From assembly GCF_006440775.1 (NCBI RefSeq), contig NZ_VFTZ01000001.1, positions 62,001 through 126,000 on the forward strand: 64,000 bases of DNA, written 5' to 3'. Numbering within the stretch: position 1 is the first letter of the stretch; the number at the start of each line of letters is the position of its first letter. A program made the position numbers and the translations under genes. This DNA comes from Mesorhizobium sp. B2-7-2 (GTDB lineage Bacteria > Pseudomonadota > Alphaproteobacteria > Rhizobiales > Rhizobiaceae). Below, piece by piece: positions 1 through 9,006 of this stretch. The notes under the pieces were generated by a model. That model had not been told where the DNA came from, ran no database searches, and was given only the letters and a program-made list of their open reading frames with translations.

Positions 1-69
1 CTGCTGGGCCGTCGCACGAGACAGCATCTCACGCTTTGTCAGTACGGGTTTCTCGTAGGCTTTCTTCAC
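1..69 (-). CDS. Partial small ORF, putative RiPP (lasso-like) precursor leader
   Basis: The reverse strand opens with a GTG at 69-67 preceded by a strong GGGGGA ribosome site. It reads VKKAYEKPVLTKREMLSRAT and then AQQ before running off the window. Spacing fits the lasso-peptide leader pattern YxxPxLxxxGxxxxxT: Tyr5, Pro8, Leu10 and Thr20 are in register, with Glu14 in place of the usual Gly. If it is such a precursor, the core peptide lies beyond the left edge. An AT-rich TAATAT lies about 20 bases upstream of the start. No modification enzymes are visible because the window ends. The leader call rests on motif spacing alone and the mature product is unknown. Confidence 0.6.
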   Translation of the reverse strand, partial: MKKAYEKPVLTKREMLSRATAQQ

Positions 70-116
70 GATTGTCCCCCTGTTTGAAATATTAGCAGAT
101 TGAGATTGGCAGGGTC

Positions 117-126
117 ATGACGTCAT
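117..126. promoter_or_regulatory. 10-bp palindrome ATGACGTCAT upstream of the RiPP-like ORF
   Basis: A perfect palindrome sits about 48 bases upstream of the GTG at 69. Nothing else is recognisable between 70 and 297. It could be an operator, but no regulator is assigned and a 10-bp palindrome can occur by chance. Confidence 0.25.
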
Positions 127-297
127 TGTCAATGCGCCGAACCGCTTTCCGCCCCCGTTCCGGCTACGCAAGCGATGGATTGAGCCATTCCCGCGATTGA
201 CAGATCTTTGCACAGCGCACTAGAGCATGGGGCGCTTGCGTTCCTGCCGGCAGGGCTTTGATGTCGGCAGGACCAAGCGCCTCGTGAAGATCACGAT

Positions 298-387
298 GGA
301 GGGATGGCCGAGCGGTTTAAGGCACCGGTCTTGAAAACCGGCGTGGGCGCAAGTTCACCGTGGGTTCGAATCCCACTCCCTCCGCCA
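298..387 (+). tRNA. tRNA-Ser (anticodon TGA)
   Basis: The acceptor stem GGAGGGA (298-304) pairs with TCCCTCC (377-383), followed by discriminator G384 and an encoded CCA (385-387). The anticodon stem CCGGT/ACCGG encloses the loop CTTGAAA, giving anticodon TGA, which reads UCA-type serine codons. The long variable arm is typical of class II serine tRNAs, and the T-loop GGTTCGAATCC is canonical. Confidence 0.97.
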
Positions 388-496
388 TTTCGGCACCCCT
401 GAGTGGACACCGCGCACGGAGCGCCGTGGCGGGCAAAGACAGGCGCAAGGCGGCAGGCACGATTGCCGGATACAGGGGGGCACCGACGCGCGCCCA

Positions 497-853
497 TCAT
501 TCCCCTTTCCGGCCAGGCCTCGGCGATACCGTCAGGCCGAGAAAGACCATCACCGCCTGATTGAACCGAACCATAGCCTCTTCGTCGAGCCGTCCGATCC
601 GGTCGCCGACCTTCGACTTCGGAACCGAGGTGATCTTGTCCACCATCAGCCGGGAAGGAGAGCGCAGCCCGTTGCTCTCGTTCGGCTCCACCGGAAGCCG
701 AAATAGCGGCGCATCGGTCGGGTCCGTGGTGAACGCGCAGACCGTGATCGAATCCGTGGCCTCAAAGCTATCATCCTGCACGATGGCGACAAGGCGCGGC
801 TTGCCCGCATAATCCCTGCCGCCGGAGACGGTCCAGACCTCGCCCCGCCTCAT
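497..853 (-). CDS. MazF/PemK-family toxin (mRNA interferase)
   Basis: This 118-residue protein begins MRRGEVWTVSGGRDYAGKPR, the hallmark start of MazF/PemK endoribonucleases. The family cuts mRNA and is held inactive by a partner antitoxin. The middle segment (PLFRLPVEPN, SPSRLMVDKI) and the C-terminal GRLDEEAMVRFNQAV match the usual fold order, and the length is normal. Its ATG overlaps the stop of the upstream antitoxin gene as ATGA, so the two are translationally coupled in the usual antitoxin-first order. Cleavage specificity cannot be read from sequence. The gene ends about 110 bases from the tRNA-Ser gene. Confidence 0.9.
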   Translation of the reverse strand: MRRGEVWTVSGGRDYAGKPRLVAIVQDDSFEATDSITVCAFTTDPTDAPLFRLPVEPNESNGLRSPSRLMVDKITSVPKSKVGDRIGRLDEEAMVRFNQAVMVFLGLTVSPRPGRKGE

Positions 854-1074
854 TCATCGTCCCAATCGGATACCGCGTCCATGAACGCCTGATCCTCGGC
901 CGCACGGGCGCTCGCGGCCACCGCCGCCGACTGTCGGTGCGCCTCGGACTTAAACGACGCGGCGCGCACGTCCGGCACCCAAATCTGGATGGGCCGCAGG
1001 CCCTGGGCGCGTAGCCGCTCCCGATGTTCCTGCACCTTCACATGCGTGGACTTTGCCCTTCTTGCCGATGCCAT
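850..1074 (-). CDS. MazE-like antitoxin (DUF3018 type)
   Basis: A 74-residue basic-to-acidic protein. The N-terminal half (HRERLRAQGLRPIQIWVPD) matches the DUF3018 antitoxin family, and the C-terminus is acidic (FMDAVSDWDDE), as expected for a segment that wraps its toxin. The open frame extends upstream to 1677 without meaning, because it overlaps a real plus-strand gene. I chose the ATG at 1074 because the family homology starts there. It probably represses its own promoter together with the toxin, and two 12-bp palindromes lie just upstream. Confidence 0.87.
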   Translation of the reverse strand: MASARRAKSTHVKVQEHRERLRAQGLRPIQIWVPDVRAASFKSEAHRQSAAVAASARAAEDQAFMDAVSDWDDE

Positions 1075-1092
1075 GAGCCATTCTCCGCAATA

Positions 1093-1125
1093 GTTACATG
1101 TAACCCAGCATGGACAACGCGTTGT
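1093..1125. promoter_or_regulatory. Twin 12-bp palindromes, probable toxin-antitoxin operator
   Basis: GTTACATGTAAC (1093-1104) and ACAACGCGTTGT (1114-1125) are both perfect palindromes, centred 21 bases apart, about two helical turns. They lie 19 to 51 bases upstream of the antitoxin start. Type II antitoxin-toxin complexes commonly autorepress by binding such sites. Binding here is inferred. Confidence 0.5.
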
Positions 1126-1362
1126 GACCAGCCTTTTCGCGACCGCCAGGAGGCGCAAGTCCGACTGGTTCAGTTGCCTGAAATCCGTGGATTCCGGCAT
1201 CGACGACATAGACGTTCCACGCATATTAGCGAGCCTGCAGCTTGAGGCGCTCAAGGGTTGCAGACGGTGCATTCGTTGGAAGCGAAGCGGCGCTGGCGAT
1301 CGACTGTTGGTAAAGCAGCGTTTATTTGATTTATCGGACAAAATATGCTGCTTGTCGCGCCC

Positions 1363-1752
1363 ATGAAAAAGCTCTGCCTGATGGTTCTGGCGTCGCTGGC
1401 GCCGGTCTTGCCGGCCAAGGCGATGGACAATGCGTTGCGCGCCGGCCTGATGAAACTCGATCCTGAGACTCGCCTCGAGCAGCGCTGTGACGCCGAGGTG
1501 CTCGACCGGATCAGCCACGACGATCGCAACTACAAGGCCGACCGCGTCGTGGCCTACGCCTTCGCCACGCCGCAGATGAGCGCCGATGCCATCAAGAGCT
1601 CGGGCGCCGCCTTCCGCAGCAATGGCCAATGGTACCGGCTGAAGTTCAAATGCCAGACCGCGCCGGACCATATGCAAGTGCTGCAGTTCCGCTACAAGAT
1701 CGGCGACGAAATCCCGGAATCCGACTGGGCCAAATACAATCTCTACGACTAG
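1363..1752 (+). CDS. Secreted DUF930-family protein
   Basis: The start at 1363 gives a clean signal peptide (MKKLCLMVLASLAPVLPAKA) and a mature part with the DUF930 signature LDPETRLEQRCDAEVLDRI followed by DRVVAYAF. An in-frame ATG at 1345 (135 residues) is possible, but it places six extra residues before the signal peptide. Two mature cysteines could form a disulfide. DUF930 proteins are rhizobial periplasmic proteins without a known biochemical role. The gene is divergent from the toxin-antitoxin operon and is followed by a dispersed repeat. Confidence 0.82.
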   Translation: MKKLCLMVLASLAPVLPAKAMDNALRAGLMKLDPETRLEQRCDAEVLDRISHDDRNYKADRVVAYAFATPQMSADAIKSSGAAFRSNGQWYRLKFKCQTAPDHMQVLQFRYKIGDEIPESDWAKYNLYD

Positions 1753-1854
1753 AGCAATTCCAGGGAAAGTGCGTAGCGGTTTCCCGTCCGGAATTGCGTC
1801 AAAACAAAGAGATAGAGTGGTTCGCCGTTTCCGTGAAACGGTGAAACGCTCTAG
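1751..1854. repeat. Dispersed palindromic intergenic repeat, copy A
   Basis: Begins AGAGCAATTCC, carries the core AAAGTGcgtAGCGGTTTcCC, returns as GGAATTGCG, continues AAAACAAAGAGATAGAG and ends CGCTCTAG. The AGAG/CTCT-like ends and the CAATTCC/GGAATTG arms make an imperfect stem. Related copies lie near 9241, 10312, 41427, 45064 and 55606. Confidence 0.75.
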
Positions 1855-2022
1855 TTTTCGTCCTCGCCAGCTTGCCGGCTACCACTCTAAATCGTTGAGG
1901 GATTGCGCTGCCGGCCTTGTTTTCCGGCGATGTCCAACCCTGCGTCTTGACGCCGATGGACCGCGCCTTTAGGCCCGTCCGGGTAAAGGGCTACGCTCAT
2001 TTCAGGCAAGGATTTCTAGTCG

Positions 2023-2706
2023 ATGGAAATATTCACTGCCGCAGGCCTTTCGGCTCTCCTCCAGGTCGTTGCGATCGATCTCGCGCTTGCCGGCGACAAC
2101 GCAATTGTGATCGGCCTCGCGGCAGCCGGCCTTCCCATCGATCAACGCAAGCGTGCCATCCTGGTCGGCATCGCGGCAGCCACCGTCCTGCGCATCGTCT
2201 TTGCCCTGATCACGCAATGGCTGCTGAGCATCGGCCCGATGCTGCTCATCGCCGGCGGGCTCCTGCTTCTGTGGGTATGCTGGAAGATGTGGCGCGAGCT
2301 GCGCGTCAGCCACGAGGATGAGCGCGACGCGACAGAAGCGCTGTCGAACGGCGATTATAACAAGGACGGCAAAATCGCCGGCAAACCGCGCAAGACCTTC
2401 TCGCAGGCCGCCTGGCAGATCGTCATCGCCGACGTCTCGATGTCGCTCGACAACGTGCTCGCCGTCGCCGGCGCAGCCATGAAGCATCCGACGGTGCTGA
2501 TCATCGGGCTGGTCCTTTCGATCGCGCTGATGGGCTTTGCCGCATCCTTCGTCGCGCGCCTGCTGCACAAGTACCGCTGGATCGCCTATGTCGGCCTGCT
2601 GATCATCCTCTATGTCGCGGTGAACATGCTTCTGGGAGGCGCCGTGCAGCAGTTTCCCGACCATTTTGCTTTCCTGGCGCCCTGGTTCGGATCGGACGGC
2701 CACTGA
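2023..2706 (+). CDS. TerC/YjbE-family integral membrane protein
   Basis: A 227-residue multi-span membrane protein of the TerC family. The two family-defining acidic membrane motifs are present: [13 protein letters not shown] near residues 19-31, and [15 protein letters not shown] in the second half. They flank a hydrophilic loop (residues about 90-125) that contains DYNKDGKI, a calcium-binding-like acidic stretch. Family members are implicated in metal export, mainly manganese, and in tellurite resistance in some bacteria. Substrate is unproven here. It is a single gene, and I find no yybP-ykoY manganese riboswitch in its leader. Confidence 0.87.
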   Translation: MEIFTAAGLSALLQVVAIDLALAGDNAIVIGLAAAGLPIDQRKRAILVGIAAATVLRIVFALITQWLLSIGPMLLIAGGLLLLWVCWKMWRELRVSHEDERDATEALSNGDYNKDGKIAGKPRKTFSQAAWQIVIADVSMSLDNVLAVAGAAMKHPTVLIIGLVLSIALMGFAASFVARLLHKYRWIAYVGLLIILYVAVNMLLGGAVQQFPDHFAFLAPWFGSDGH

Positions 2707-2884
2707 CGTTCTTTCAAGGCGAGCATCTGCCGCATCGCCTCTTGTCGTGGCCGGCTGGCAGGTTTGCTTCTGTGCCGAAGCGTGCTATTGCGCCGCGCGA
2801 AATGGCTCAAAGCCGCGCGCCCTAGATCGATCTTCGGAGCCTGAGGCTCCTCGATCTCGCCCTCATCTCTTGGAAAACAAATTT

Positions 2885-4198
2885 ATGTCCGCCCCACGCG
2901 TCAGTTTCGTCAGTCTTGGATGCCCGAAGGCGCTCGTTGATTCCGAGCGCATCATCACGCGGCTGCGTGCCGAGGGCTACGAGATCGCACGCAAGCATGA
3001 CGGCGCCGACCTCGTCGTCGTCAACACTTGCGGCTTTCTCGATTCCGCCCGCGACGAGTCGCTCAACGCCATCGGCTCCGCCCTTTCCGAGAACGGCCGC
3101 GTCATCGTCACCGGCTGCCTCGGCGCCGAGCCGGAGGTCATCCGCGAGAAGCATCCCAACGTGTTGGCGATCACCGGCCCGCAGGCCTATGAAAGCGTGA
3201 TGGCGGCGGTGCACGAGGCGGCTCCGCCCAGCCACGATCCGTATATCGACCTGCTGCCGCCGCAGGGCGTGAAGCTGACGCCGCGCCACTACGCCTATCT
3301 GAAGATTTCCGAAGGCTGCAACAATCGCTGCACCTTCTGCATCATCCCGGCGCTGCGCGGCGATCTCGTCTCGCGCCCGGCCGCGGACGTGCTGCGCGAA
3401 GCCGAAAAGCTCGCCAAGGCCGGCGTCAAGGAGATACTGGTCATCTCGCAGGACACCAGCGCCTACGGCATCGACATCAAGTACCAGACGTCGATGTTTG
3501 GCGATCGCGAGGTGCGGGCGAAATTCCTCGACCTTGCCGAGGAGCTCGGCAAGCTCGGCATCTGGATACGCATGCATTATGTGTACCCCTACCCGCACGT
3601 CGCCGACGTCATTCCGCTGATGGCGGAGGGAAAGATCCTCCCCTATCTCGACATTCCCTTCCAGCACGCTTCGCCACAGGTGCTGAAGAACATGCGACGC
3701 CCCGCGCATGGCGAAAAGACGCTGGACCGCATCCGTGGCTGGCGCGACATCTGCCCGGATCTCGCCATCCGCTCGACTTTCATCGTCGGCTTCCCCGGCG
3801 AGACCGAGGACGATTTCGAGATGCTGCTCGACTGGCTGGACGAAGCCAGGATCGACCGCGCCGGTTGCTTCAAATACGAGCCGGTCAAGGGCGCGCGCTC
3901 CAACGATCTCGGACTGGAGCAGGTGCCGCAGGAGGTCAAGGAAGCGCGCTGGCACCGCTTCATGCAGCGCCAGCAGAAAATTTCGGCTACGCAGTTGGCC
4001 AAGAAAGTCGGCAAGCGCCTGCCGGTGCTGATCGACGAGGCGCATGGCACATCCGGCAAAGGCCGTACCAAATACGACGCGCCGGAGATCGACGGCTCCG
4101 TGCACATCCAGTCGCGGCGGCCGCTGCGCGCCGGCGAGATCGTCACCGTCAAGATCGACCGCGCCGACGCTTACGACCTTTACGGCTCGGCGGTCTGA
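2885..4198 (+). CDS. rimO: Ribosomal protein S12 methylthiotransferase RimO
   Basis: A radical-SAM/[4Fe-4S] enzyme that methylthiolates the conserved aspartate of ribosomal protein S12. The N-terminal UPF0004 domain has its three cluster cysteines (C13 in [12 protein letters not shown]49 in NTCGF, C78 in TGCLG). The radical-SAM motif C145-x3-C149-x2-C152 follows, and a TRAM domain closes the protein. [12 protein letters not shown] and GDLVSRP separate RimO from MiaB. The frame is open further upstream (to 2666), but similarity starts at ATG 2885, giving 437 residues, normal for the family. A strong terminator follows the gene. Confidence 0.96.
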   Translation: MSAPRVSFVSLGCPKALVDSERIITRLRAEGYEIARKHDGADLVVVNTCGFLDSARDESLNAIGSALSENGRVIVTGCLGAEPEVIREKHPNVLAITGPQAYESVMAAVHEAAPPSHDPYIDLLPPQGVKLTPRHYAYLKISEGCNNRCTFCIIPALRGDLVSRPAADVLREAEKLAKAGVKEILVISQDTSAYGIDIKYQTSMFGDREVRAKFLDLAEELGKLGIWIRMHYVYPYPHVADVIPLMAEGKILPYLDIPFQHASPQVLKNMRRPAHGEKTLDRIRGWRDICPDLAIRSTFIVGFPGETEDDFEMLLDWLDEARIDRAGCFKYEPVKGARSNDLGLEQVPQEVKEARWHRFMQRQQKISATQLAKKVGKRLPVLIDEAHGTSGKGRTKYDAPEIDGSVHIQSRRPLRAGEIVTVKIDRADAYDLYGSAV

Positions 4199-4223
4199 CA
4201 GCCCACGCGTACCCACGCAGCTT

Positions 4224-4250
4224 AAAAAAGGGCGCCTGTGGCGCCCTTTT
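4224..4250. terminator. Bidirectional intrinsic terminator between rimO and the BMP operon
   Basis: AAAAAA, then GGGCGCC (4230-4236), loop TGT, GGCGCCC (4240-4246), then TTTT. The A-run and T-run on opposite sides let it end transcription of both convergent units: rimO, stopping at 4198, and the minus-strand operon, stopping at 4275. Confidence 0.9.
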
Positions 4251-4274
4251 CGTTTCGGTTCAGCGATTTGCCGC

Positions 4275-5342
4275 TTACTGCGGCAGCTTGTCGTCGATGC
4301 CCTTGACGTAGAAATTCATGCCGAGCAGCGTGCCGTCGTCGGCGACCTCGCCGTCCTTCAACCAGGGCGAACCATCCTGCTTGGAGACAGGTCCGGTGAA
4401 GGGGTTCCAGCCGCCGGCGATCTTCTTCTCGGTCGCCTCGGCCATCGCCTTCACGTCGTCGGGCATGTTGGTGTAGGGGGCGAGCTTGACAGCGCCGTCC
4501 TTGATGCCGAGCCACACATTGTCGGGCTTCCAGGTGCCGTCGAGCGCCGCCTGGACGCGGCTGATATAATACGGGCCCCATTCGTCGGTCAGCGAGGTCA
4601 GCTGCGCGTGCGGTGCGAATTTGATCATGTCGGACGACTGGCCGAAGCCGTGCAGCTTGCGCTCCTCGGCGACCTGCAGAGCGGCGGTCGAGTCGGTGTG
4701 CTGGACGATGATATCGGCGCCCTGGTCGAACAGCGCCTTGGCGGCGTCGGCTTCCTTGCCGGGGTCGAACCAGGAATTCACCCACACGATCTTCACCTTG
4801 AAGTCGGGATTGACCGACTGCGCGCCGAGCATGAAGGAGTTGATGCCCATCACCACTTCCGGGATCGGGAAGGAAACGATGTAGCCGGCGAGGCCCTTCT
4901 TCGATTCTTTTGCCGCGATCTGGCCCAGCACATAGCGGCCTTCATAGAAGCGCGCATTGTAGATGCCGAGATTGTCGCCGGTCTTGAAGCCGGTAGCATG
5001 CTCGAACATCACTTTGGGAAACTTCTTGGCGACCTTCACTTCGGCATCCATGAAGCCGAAGGAGGTGCCGAAGATGATCTTGCACTTCTCGCGCGCCAGG
5101 CGCTCGAAAGCGCGGTCGGCGTCCGGGCCTTCCGAGACGTTTTCGAGATAGGCGGTCTCGACCTTGTCGCCGAGCGCCTTCTCGACTTCGAGCCGGCCCT
5201 GGTCGTGCTGATAGGAGTAGCCGAAGTCGCCGATCGGACCCGTATAGACCCAGCAGGCCTTGAGCTTGTCGGCGGCCTGGGCGGTTGCCGCCAGGGACAG
5301 GGCCGCGGCCGTGGTCATCAACGCAATAAGCAGTTTTTTCAT
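4275..5342 (-). CDS. BMP-family ABC transporter substrate-binding protein
   Basis: A periplasmic binding protein of 355 residues with a clear signal peptide (MKKLLIALMTTAAALSLAAT, then AQA cleavage site). The mature protein is a BMP/Med-type type-1 fold: VYTGPIGDFGYSYQHDQG opens the first lobe, and GTSFGFMDAEVKVAKKFP and GADIIVQHTDST are characteristic. The family binds nucleosides or purine-like ligands. The ligand is not determinable here. It is the last gene of a four-gene minus-strand operon (ATPase, two permeases, binding protein). Confidence 0.92.
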   Translation of the reverse strand: MKKLLIALMTTAAALSLAATAQAADKLKACWVYTGPIGDFGYSYQHDQGRLEVEKALGDKVETAYLENVSEGPDADRAFERLAREKCKIIFGTSFGFMDAEVKVAKKFPKVMFEHATGFKTGDNLGIYNARFYEGRYVLGQIAAKESKKGLAGYIVSFPIPEVVMGINSFMLGAQSVNPDFKVKIVWVNSWFDPGKEADAAKALFDQGADIIVQHTDSTAALQVAEERKLHGFGQSSDMIKFAPHAQLTSLTDEWGPYYISRVQAALDGTWKPDNVWLGIKDGAVKLAPYTNMPDDVKAMAEATEKKIAGGWNPFTGPVSKQDGSPWLKDGEVADDGTLLGMNFYVKGIDDKLPQ

Positions 5343-5393
5343 TGTGTTACCTCTCTGAGTTAAGCCTTGGAGCTTCCCGTCTTTTTGTTGTTG

Positions 5394-6314
5394 TCAACGA
5401 TCCGGAACAAATGGCTGCCCCAACGAAGCCGGCGTGTTCATCATCGTCAGCCGCTTGTTGCGCGAGATTAGAACGAGAACCACGACGGTTGCCAGATAGG
5501 GCAGCGAAGAAAGAAACTGCGAAGGCACCGGAATGCCAAAAGCTTGTGCATGAAGCTGGCCGATCCACACTGCGCCGAAGATATAGGCGCCGGCCAGCAC
5601 CCGCCACGGACGCCAGGAAGCGAACACCACCAGCGCCAGCGCGATCCAGCCGCGACCCGCACTCATGTTTTCCACCCATTGCGGCGTGTAGACCAGCGAC
5701 AGGTGGCCGCCGGCAAGACCGGCGCAGGCGCCGCCAAAGATCACGGCGAGATAGCGGTAGCGAATGACCTTGATGCCGAGCGCATGCGCCGACGTATGGC
5801 TGTCGCCGATCGAGCGAAGCGTCAGGCCCGTGCGCGTCTTGAACAGGAACCACATTACCGCCGCGGTCAACGCGATCGAGATGTAGAACACCGGGTCCTG
5901 GCCAAAGACCAGCTTGCCGACTACCGGGATCGAGCTGATCCCCGGGATATCCAAATTGGGCAATCTCACGCCCGGCTGACCGACGAAGCTGGTGCCGATC
6001 ATGCCGGAGAGGCCGAGCCCGAGCAGCGTCAGCGACAGGCCGGTCGCCACCTGGTTGGTCGCGAGAGACAGCGTCATGACGGCGAACAGCAGCGAGAACA
6101 GCGCGCCGACGATGATTGCGGCAAGCAGGCCGATCCACGGCGACCCGGTGAGGTAGCCGGCGCCGAAGCCGCCGACGGCGCCCACGATCATCATACCCTC
6201 GACGCCGAGATTGAGCACGCCCGAGCGCTCGACCACCAGCTCGCCGATCGCCGCGATCAGGAGCGGCGTCGCGGCGGTCGCGATGGTCAAAAGGATGTTG
6301 ACGGTGATGTCCAT
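5394..6314 (-). CDS. BMP-type ABC transporter permease (second)
   Basis: A 306-residue hydrophobic protein of the branched-chain/nucleoside permease family. VVERSGVLNLGVEGMMIVGA near residues 28-47 is the conserved signature of the YufQ-type subunit, and the rest is a series of membrane helices. Its ATG at 6314 overlaps the TGA of the upstream permease by one base (TGATG), so the pair is coupled. It forms the inner-membrane channel with its neighbour. Confidence 0.92.
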   Translation of the reverse strand: MDITVNILLTIATAATPLLIAAIGELVVERSGVLNLGVEGMMIVGAVGGFGAGYLTGSPWIGLLAAIIVGALFSLLFAVMTLSLATNQVATGLSLTLLGLGLSGMIGTSFVGQPGVRLPNLDIPGISSIPVVGKLVFGQDPVFYISIALTAAVMWFLFKTRTGLTLRSIGDSHTSAHALGIKVIRYRYLAVIFGGACAGLAGGHLSLVYTPQWVENMSAGRGWIALALVVFASWRPWRVLAGAYIFGAVWIGQLHAQAFGIPVPSQFLSSLPYLATVVVLVLISRNKRLTMMNTPASLGQPFVPDR

Positions 6315-7444
6315 CAGCGAGCCTCCTCGAGCTTGGGCGCCGCTTCGAGCTGCGCCGCCCCGTTCGGCTTCGTCAGCGCCATGCCGATCAGGCGAATGCG
6401 GTAATGGATGAGCGTGTCGCAGCCGAGCACGAAGAACAAAAGCATGCCCTGGAACACGCGCGCCACCTTGTCGGAAATACCGAGCGCGCTCTGCACCGCC
6501 TCGCCGCCAAGATAGGTCAGCGCCAGCACCAGGCCCGCGGCCACGATGCCAAGCGGATTGAGCCTGCCGAGAAAGGCGACGATGATGGCGGTGAAGCCGT
6601 AGCCAGGCGAGATCACCGGCTGCAGCTGGCCGATGGCGCCGGAGACCTCGGAGATGCCTGCCAGACCGGCCAACGCGCCGGACAGAAGGAAAGCGAAGAA
6701 CACCATCCGGTTGAAGCCGAAGCCGGCAAAGCGCCCTGCCCTTGGACTGGAACCCAGCACGCGCACCTCGAAGCCTTTCAGCATGCGGCTCATCATCAGC
6801 CAGACCAGCACGGCGGCAACCAAGGCGAAGACAAAGCCCCAATTGGCTCGGCCGGCGTCGGGCATCAGCTCGGGCAGCACCGCCGAGTCGCCGAACTGGA
6901 TCGTCTGCGGGAAGCCATGGCCTTGCGGATCGCGCCACGGGCCGCGCACCAGCCAGTCTAGGAAAAGCTGCGCGACATAGACCAGCATCAGGCTGGTCAG
7001 GATCTCGTTGGTGCTGAATCGGGTCTTCAAAAGCGCCGGGATCGATGCGTAAAAGGCGCCGCCGACCATACCGAGCAGAAGCATCAGCGGGATCACCAGC
7101 GGGCCTTCGAACTGCGGGAACAGCACCGGGATGATCGAACCGAAGATCGCGCCGAAAATGAACTGGCCTTCGGCGCCGATGTTCCAGATATTGGCCCTGT
7201 AGCAGACCGAAAGGCCCACCGCGATCAGGATCAGCGGCGCTGCCTTGATCGCCAGCTCATGCAACTGCCAGACCTGGCTGACCGGCTCGACGAAATAGAT
7301 CTCGAAGGCGTTGAGCGGATTGACGCCGAGCAAGGCGAACATGATGGCGCCGGCAATGATCGTCAGCGCGAAGGCGATGAAGGGCGACAGCATCGAGAAC
7401 AGCGCCGAGCGCTGCGGGCGTTTGACGAGTTCGATGCGCATCAT
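6314..7444 (-). CDS. BMP-type ABC transporter permease (first)
   Basis: A 376-residue multi-span permease of the YufP type: AVGLSVCYRANIWNIGAEGQ is the family signature and FSTNEILTSLMLVYVAQ follows. Two adjacent ATG codons open the gene (7444 and 7441). The first overlaps the stop of the ATPase gene as ATGA, so I use it. It pairs with the 306-residue permease immediately downstream to form a heterodimeric importer. Confidence 0.92.
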   Translation of the reverse strand: MMRIELVKRPQRSALFSMLSPFIAFALTIIAGAIMFALLGVNPLNAFEIYFVEPVSQVWQLHELAIKAAPLILIAVGLSVCYRANIWNIGAEGQFIFGAIFGSIIPVLFPQFEGPLVIPLMLLLGMVGGAFYASIPALLKTRFSTNEILTSLMLVYVAQLFLDWLVRGPWRDPQGHGFPQTIQFGDSAVLPELMPDAGRANWGFVFALVAAVLVWLMMSRMLKGFEVRVLGSSPRAGRFAGFGFNRMVFFAFLLSGALAGLAGISEVSGAIGQLQPVISPGYGFTAIIVAFLGRLNPLGIVAAGLVLALTYLGGEAVQSALGISDKVARVFQGMLLFFVLGCDTLIHYRIRLIGMALTKPNGAAQLEAAPKLEEAR

Positions 7445-9006
7445 GCCACCTCCATCCTGTGTTCGGCGTGGCCGGGCTCGGCGCCGCCCATCAACAGGCC
7501 GATCCTCTCGAAAGTCGCCTCGGCAATCGGCAGCGGCGTCGACAATTCGCCGTTGTGCATGACGGCGATCGCGTCCGACAGCTCGAACAATTCGTCGAGA
7601 TCCTGGCTGATGACCAGGACCGCGGAGCCGCTGCGGGCAAGCTCGATCAGGGCCTGGCGGATGTGAGCGGCAGCACCGGCGTCGACGCCCCAGGTCGGCT
7701 GGTTGACGATCATGACGCTCGGCTTGCGGTCGAGCTCGCGCCCGACGATGAATTTCTGCAGATTGCCGCCCGACAGCGCGGCGGCCTCCGGATCGGGCGC
7801 GCTCTTGCGCACGTCCATGGCTGTAATGATGCGCTGGGCGGCGCTGTAAACGGCGCTGTTCTTGACCATGCCGCCCGAGCCGACGAACGACTTGCCGTCG
7901 GTGGCATGGCGCGAGAGCAGCAGGTTCTCCGAAAGCTTCATGCGGGGTGCTGCGCCATGGCCGAGGCGCTCTTCCGGCACGAAGGCGGCCCCCATTAGTC
8001 GCCGGCCGGTGATCGAAAGGCCGCCGGCGTCCTTGCCGCGGATGCGCACGGAACCGGTATCCTGCTGCAGCACTTCGCCGGACACGGATTCGAAGAACTC
8101 GCCCTGGCCGTTGCCGGCCACACCCGCGATGCCGATCACTTCGCCGGCGCGCACGGTGAGGTTGATGTTTTTGAGCGGGATGGCGAAGGGCGTCGCCGGC
8201 TTGCGGCTGAGGCTGCGGATTTCCAGCAGCGCCGGCGCCGTTTCGATGCCTTCGGCCGGCGCGCGGACCACAGCCTTCACCTCGCTGCCGACCATCATGC
8301 GGGCGAGCGATGCGGCGGTCTCCTGGCGCGGGTTGCAATGGCCGACAACCTTGCCGTGGCGAAGCACCGTGGCGCGGTCGCAGATGCGTTTGACCTCTTC
8401 CAGCCGGTGCGAGATGTAGAGGATCGACTTGCCTTCGGCGCGCAGGCGCTCCAGCGTCTCGAACAGCTTGTCGGCCTCCTGCGGCGTCAGCACCGAAGTC
8501 GGCTCGTCGAGAATGATGAGCTGCGGTGTCTGCAAGAGGCAACGGATGATCTCGATGCGCTGGCGTTCGCCGACCGAAAGGTCTCCGACCAGCGAATCCG
8601 GATCGAGCGGCAGGCCATAGCTGTAGGACAATGCCCTCGCCTTCGCGGCGATGCTGCTGATCGGCGAGCCGTCATTGAGCGAAAGCGCGATGTTCTCGGC
8701 CGCGGTCAGCGCTTCGAACAGCGAGAAATGCTGGAACACCATGCCGATGCCGAGCTTCTTGGCCGCGCCCGGGCTGGTGATCTTGACCGGCTTGCCGTCC
8801 CAGAAGATCTCGCCCGAGTTCGGCTCGAGCGATCCGAACAGCATCTTGACCAGCGTCGACTTGCCGGCGCCGTTCTCGCCGAGCAGCGCGTGGATCTCGC
8901 CTTTTGCGATATTGAGATCGATGTGATCGCACGCCGTCAGCGTGCCGAATATCTTGGTTAGGCCGCGAACCTCGAGCAGGTTCGCCCTGTCATGATTTGC
9001 ACTCAC
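7441..9006 (-). CDS. BMP-type ABC transporter ATP-binding protein (two ABC domains)
   Basis: A RbsA-type double ATPase. The first domain has Walker A GENGAGKSTL, signature LSVGERQRIEI and Walker B LIILDEPTSVLTP. In the second domain the P-loop is degenerate (GVAGNGQGEFF), as usual for this family, while the signature SGGNLQKFIVGREL is kept. I chose GTG 9006 as the start because GGGAGG sits four bases before it. An upstream in-frame ATG at 9018 lacks such a site. It is the first gene of the operon and energises import. Confidence 0.93.
   Translation of the reverse strand: MSANHDRANLLEVRGLTKIFGTLTACDHIDLNIAKGEIHALLGENGAGKSTLVKMLFGSLEPNSGEIFWDGKPVKITSPGAAKKLGIGMVFQHFSLFEALTAAENIALSLNDGSPISSIAAKARALSYSYGLPLDPDSLVGDLSVGERQRIEIIRCLLQTPQLIILDEPTSVLTPQEADKLFETLERLRAEGKSILYISHRLEEVKRICDRATVLRHGKVVGHCNPRQETAASLARMMVGSEVKAVVRAPAEGIETAPALLEIRSLSRKPATPFAIPLKNINLTVRAGEVIGIAGVAGNGQGEFFESVSGEVLQQDTGSVRIRGKDAGGLSITGRRLMGAAFVPEERLGHGAAPRMKLSENLLLSRHATDGKSFVGSGGMVKNSAVYSAAQRIITAMDVRKSAPDPEAAALSGGNLQKFIVGRELDRKPSVMIVNQPTWGVDAGAAAHIRQALIELARSGSAVLVISQDLDELFELSDAIAVMHNGELSTPLPIAEATFERIGLLMGGAEPGHAEHRMEVA

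Noticed and set aside
1855..2022. Possible yybP-ykoY manganese riboswitch before the TerC gene
   Set aside because: The region lacks the conserved paired loops of that riboswitch; only unrelated short GC stems are visible.
2822..4216. A 464-residue minus-strand open frame covering rimO
   Set aside because: It is a reading-frame shadow of rimO in GC-rich DNA, with arginine/aspartate-rich low-complexity composition and no family motif.
4044..5363. A 439-residue plus-strand open frame over the BMP binding-protein gene
   Set aside because: It overlaps the clear minus-strand gene completely and lacks any signature.
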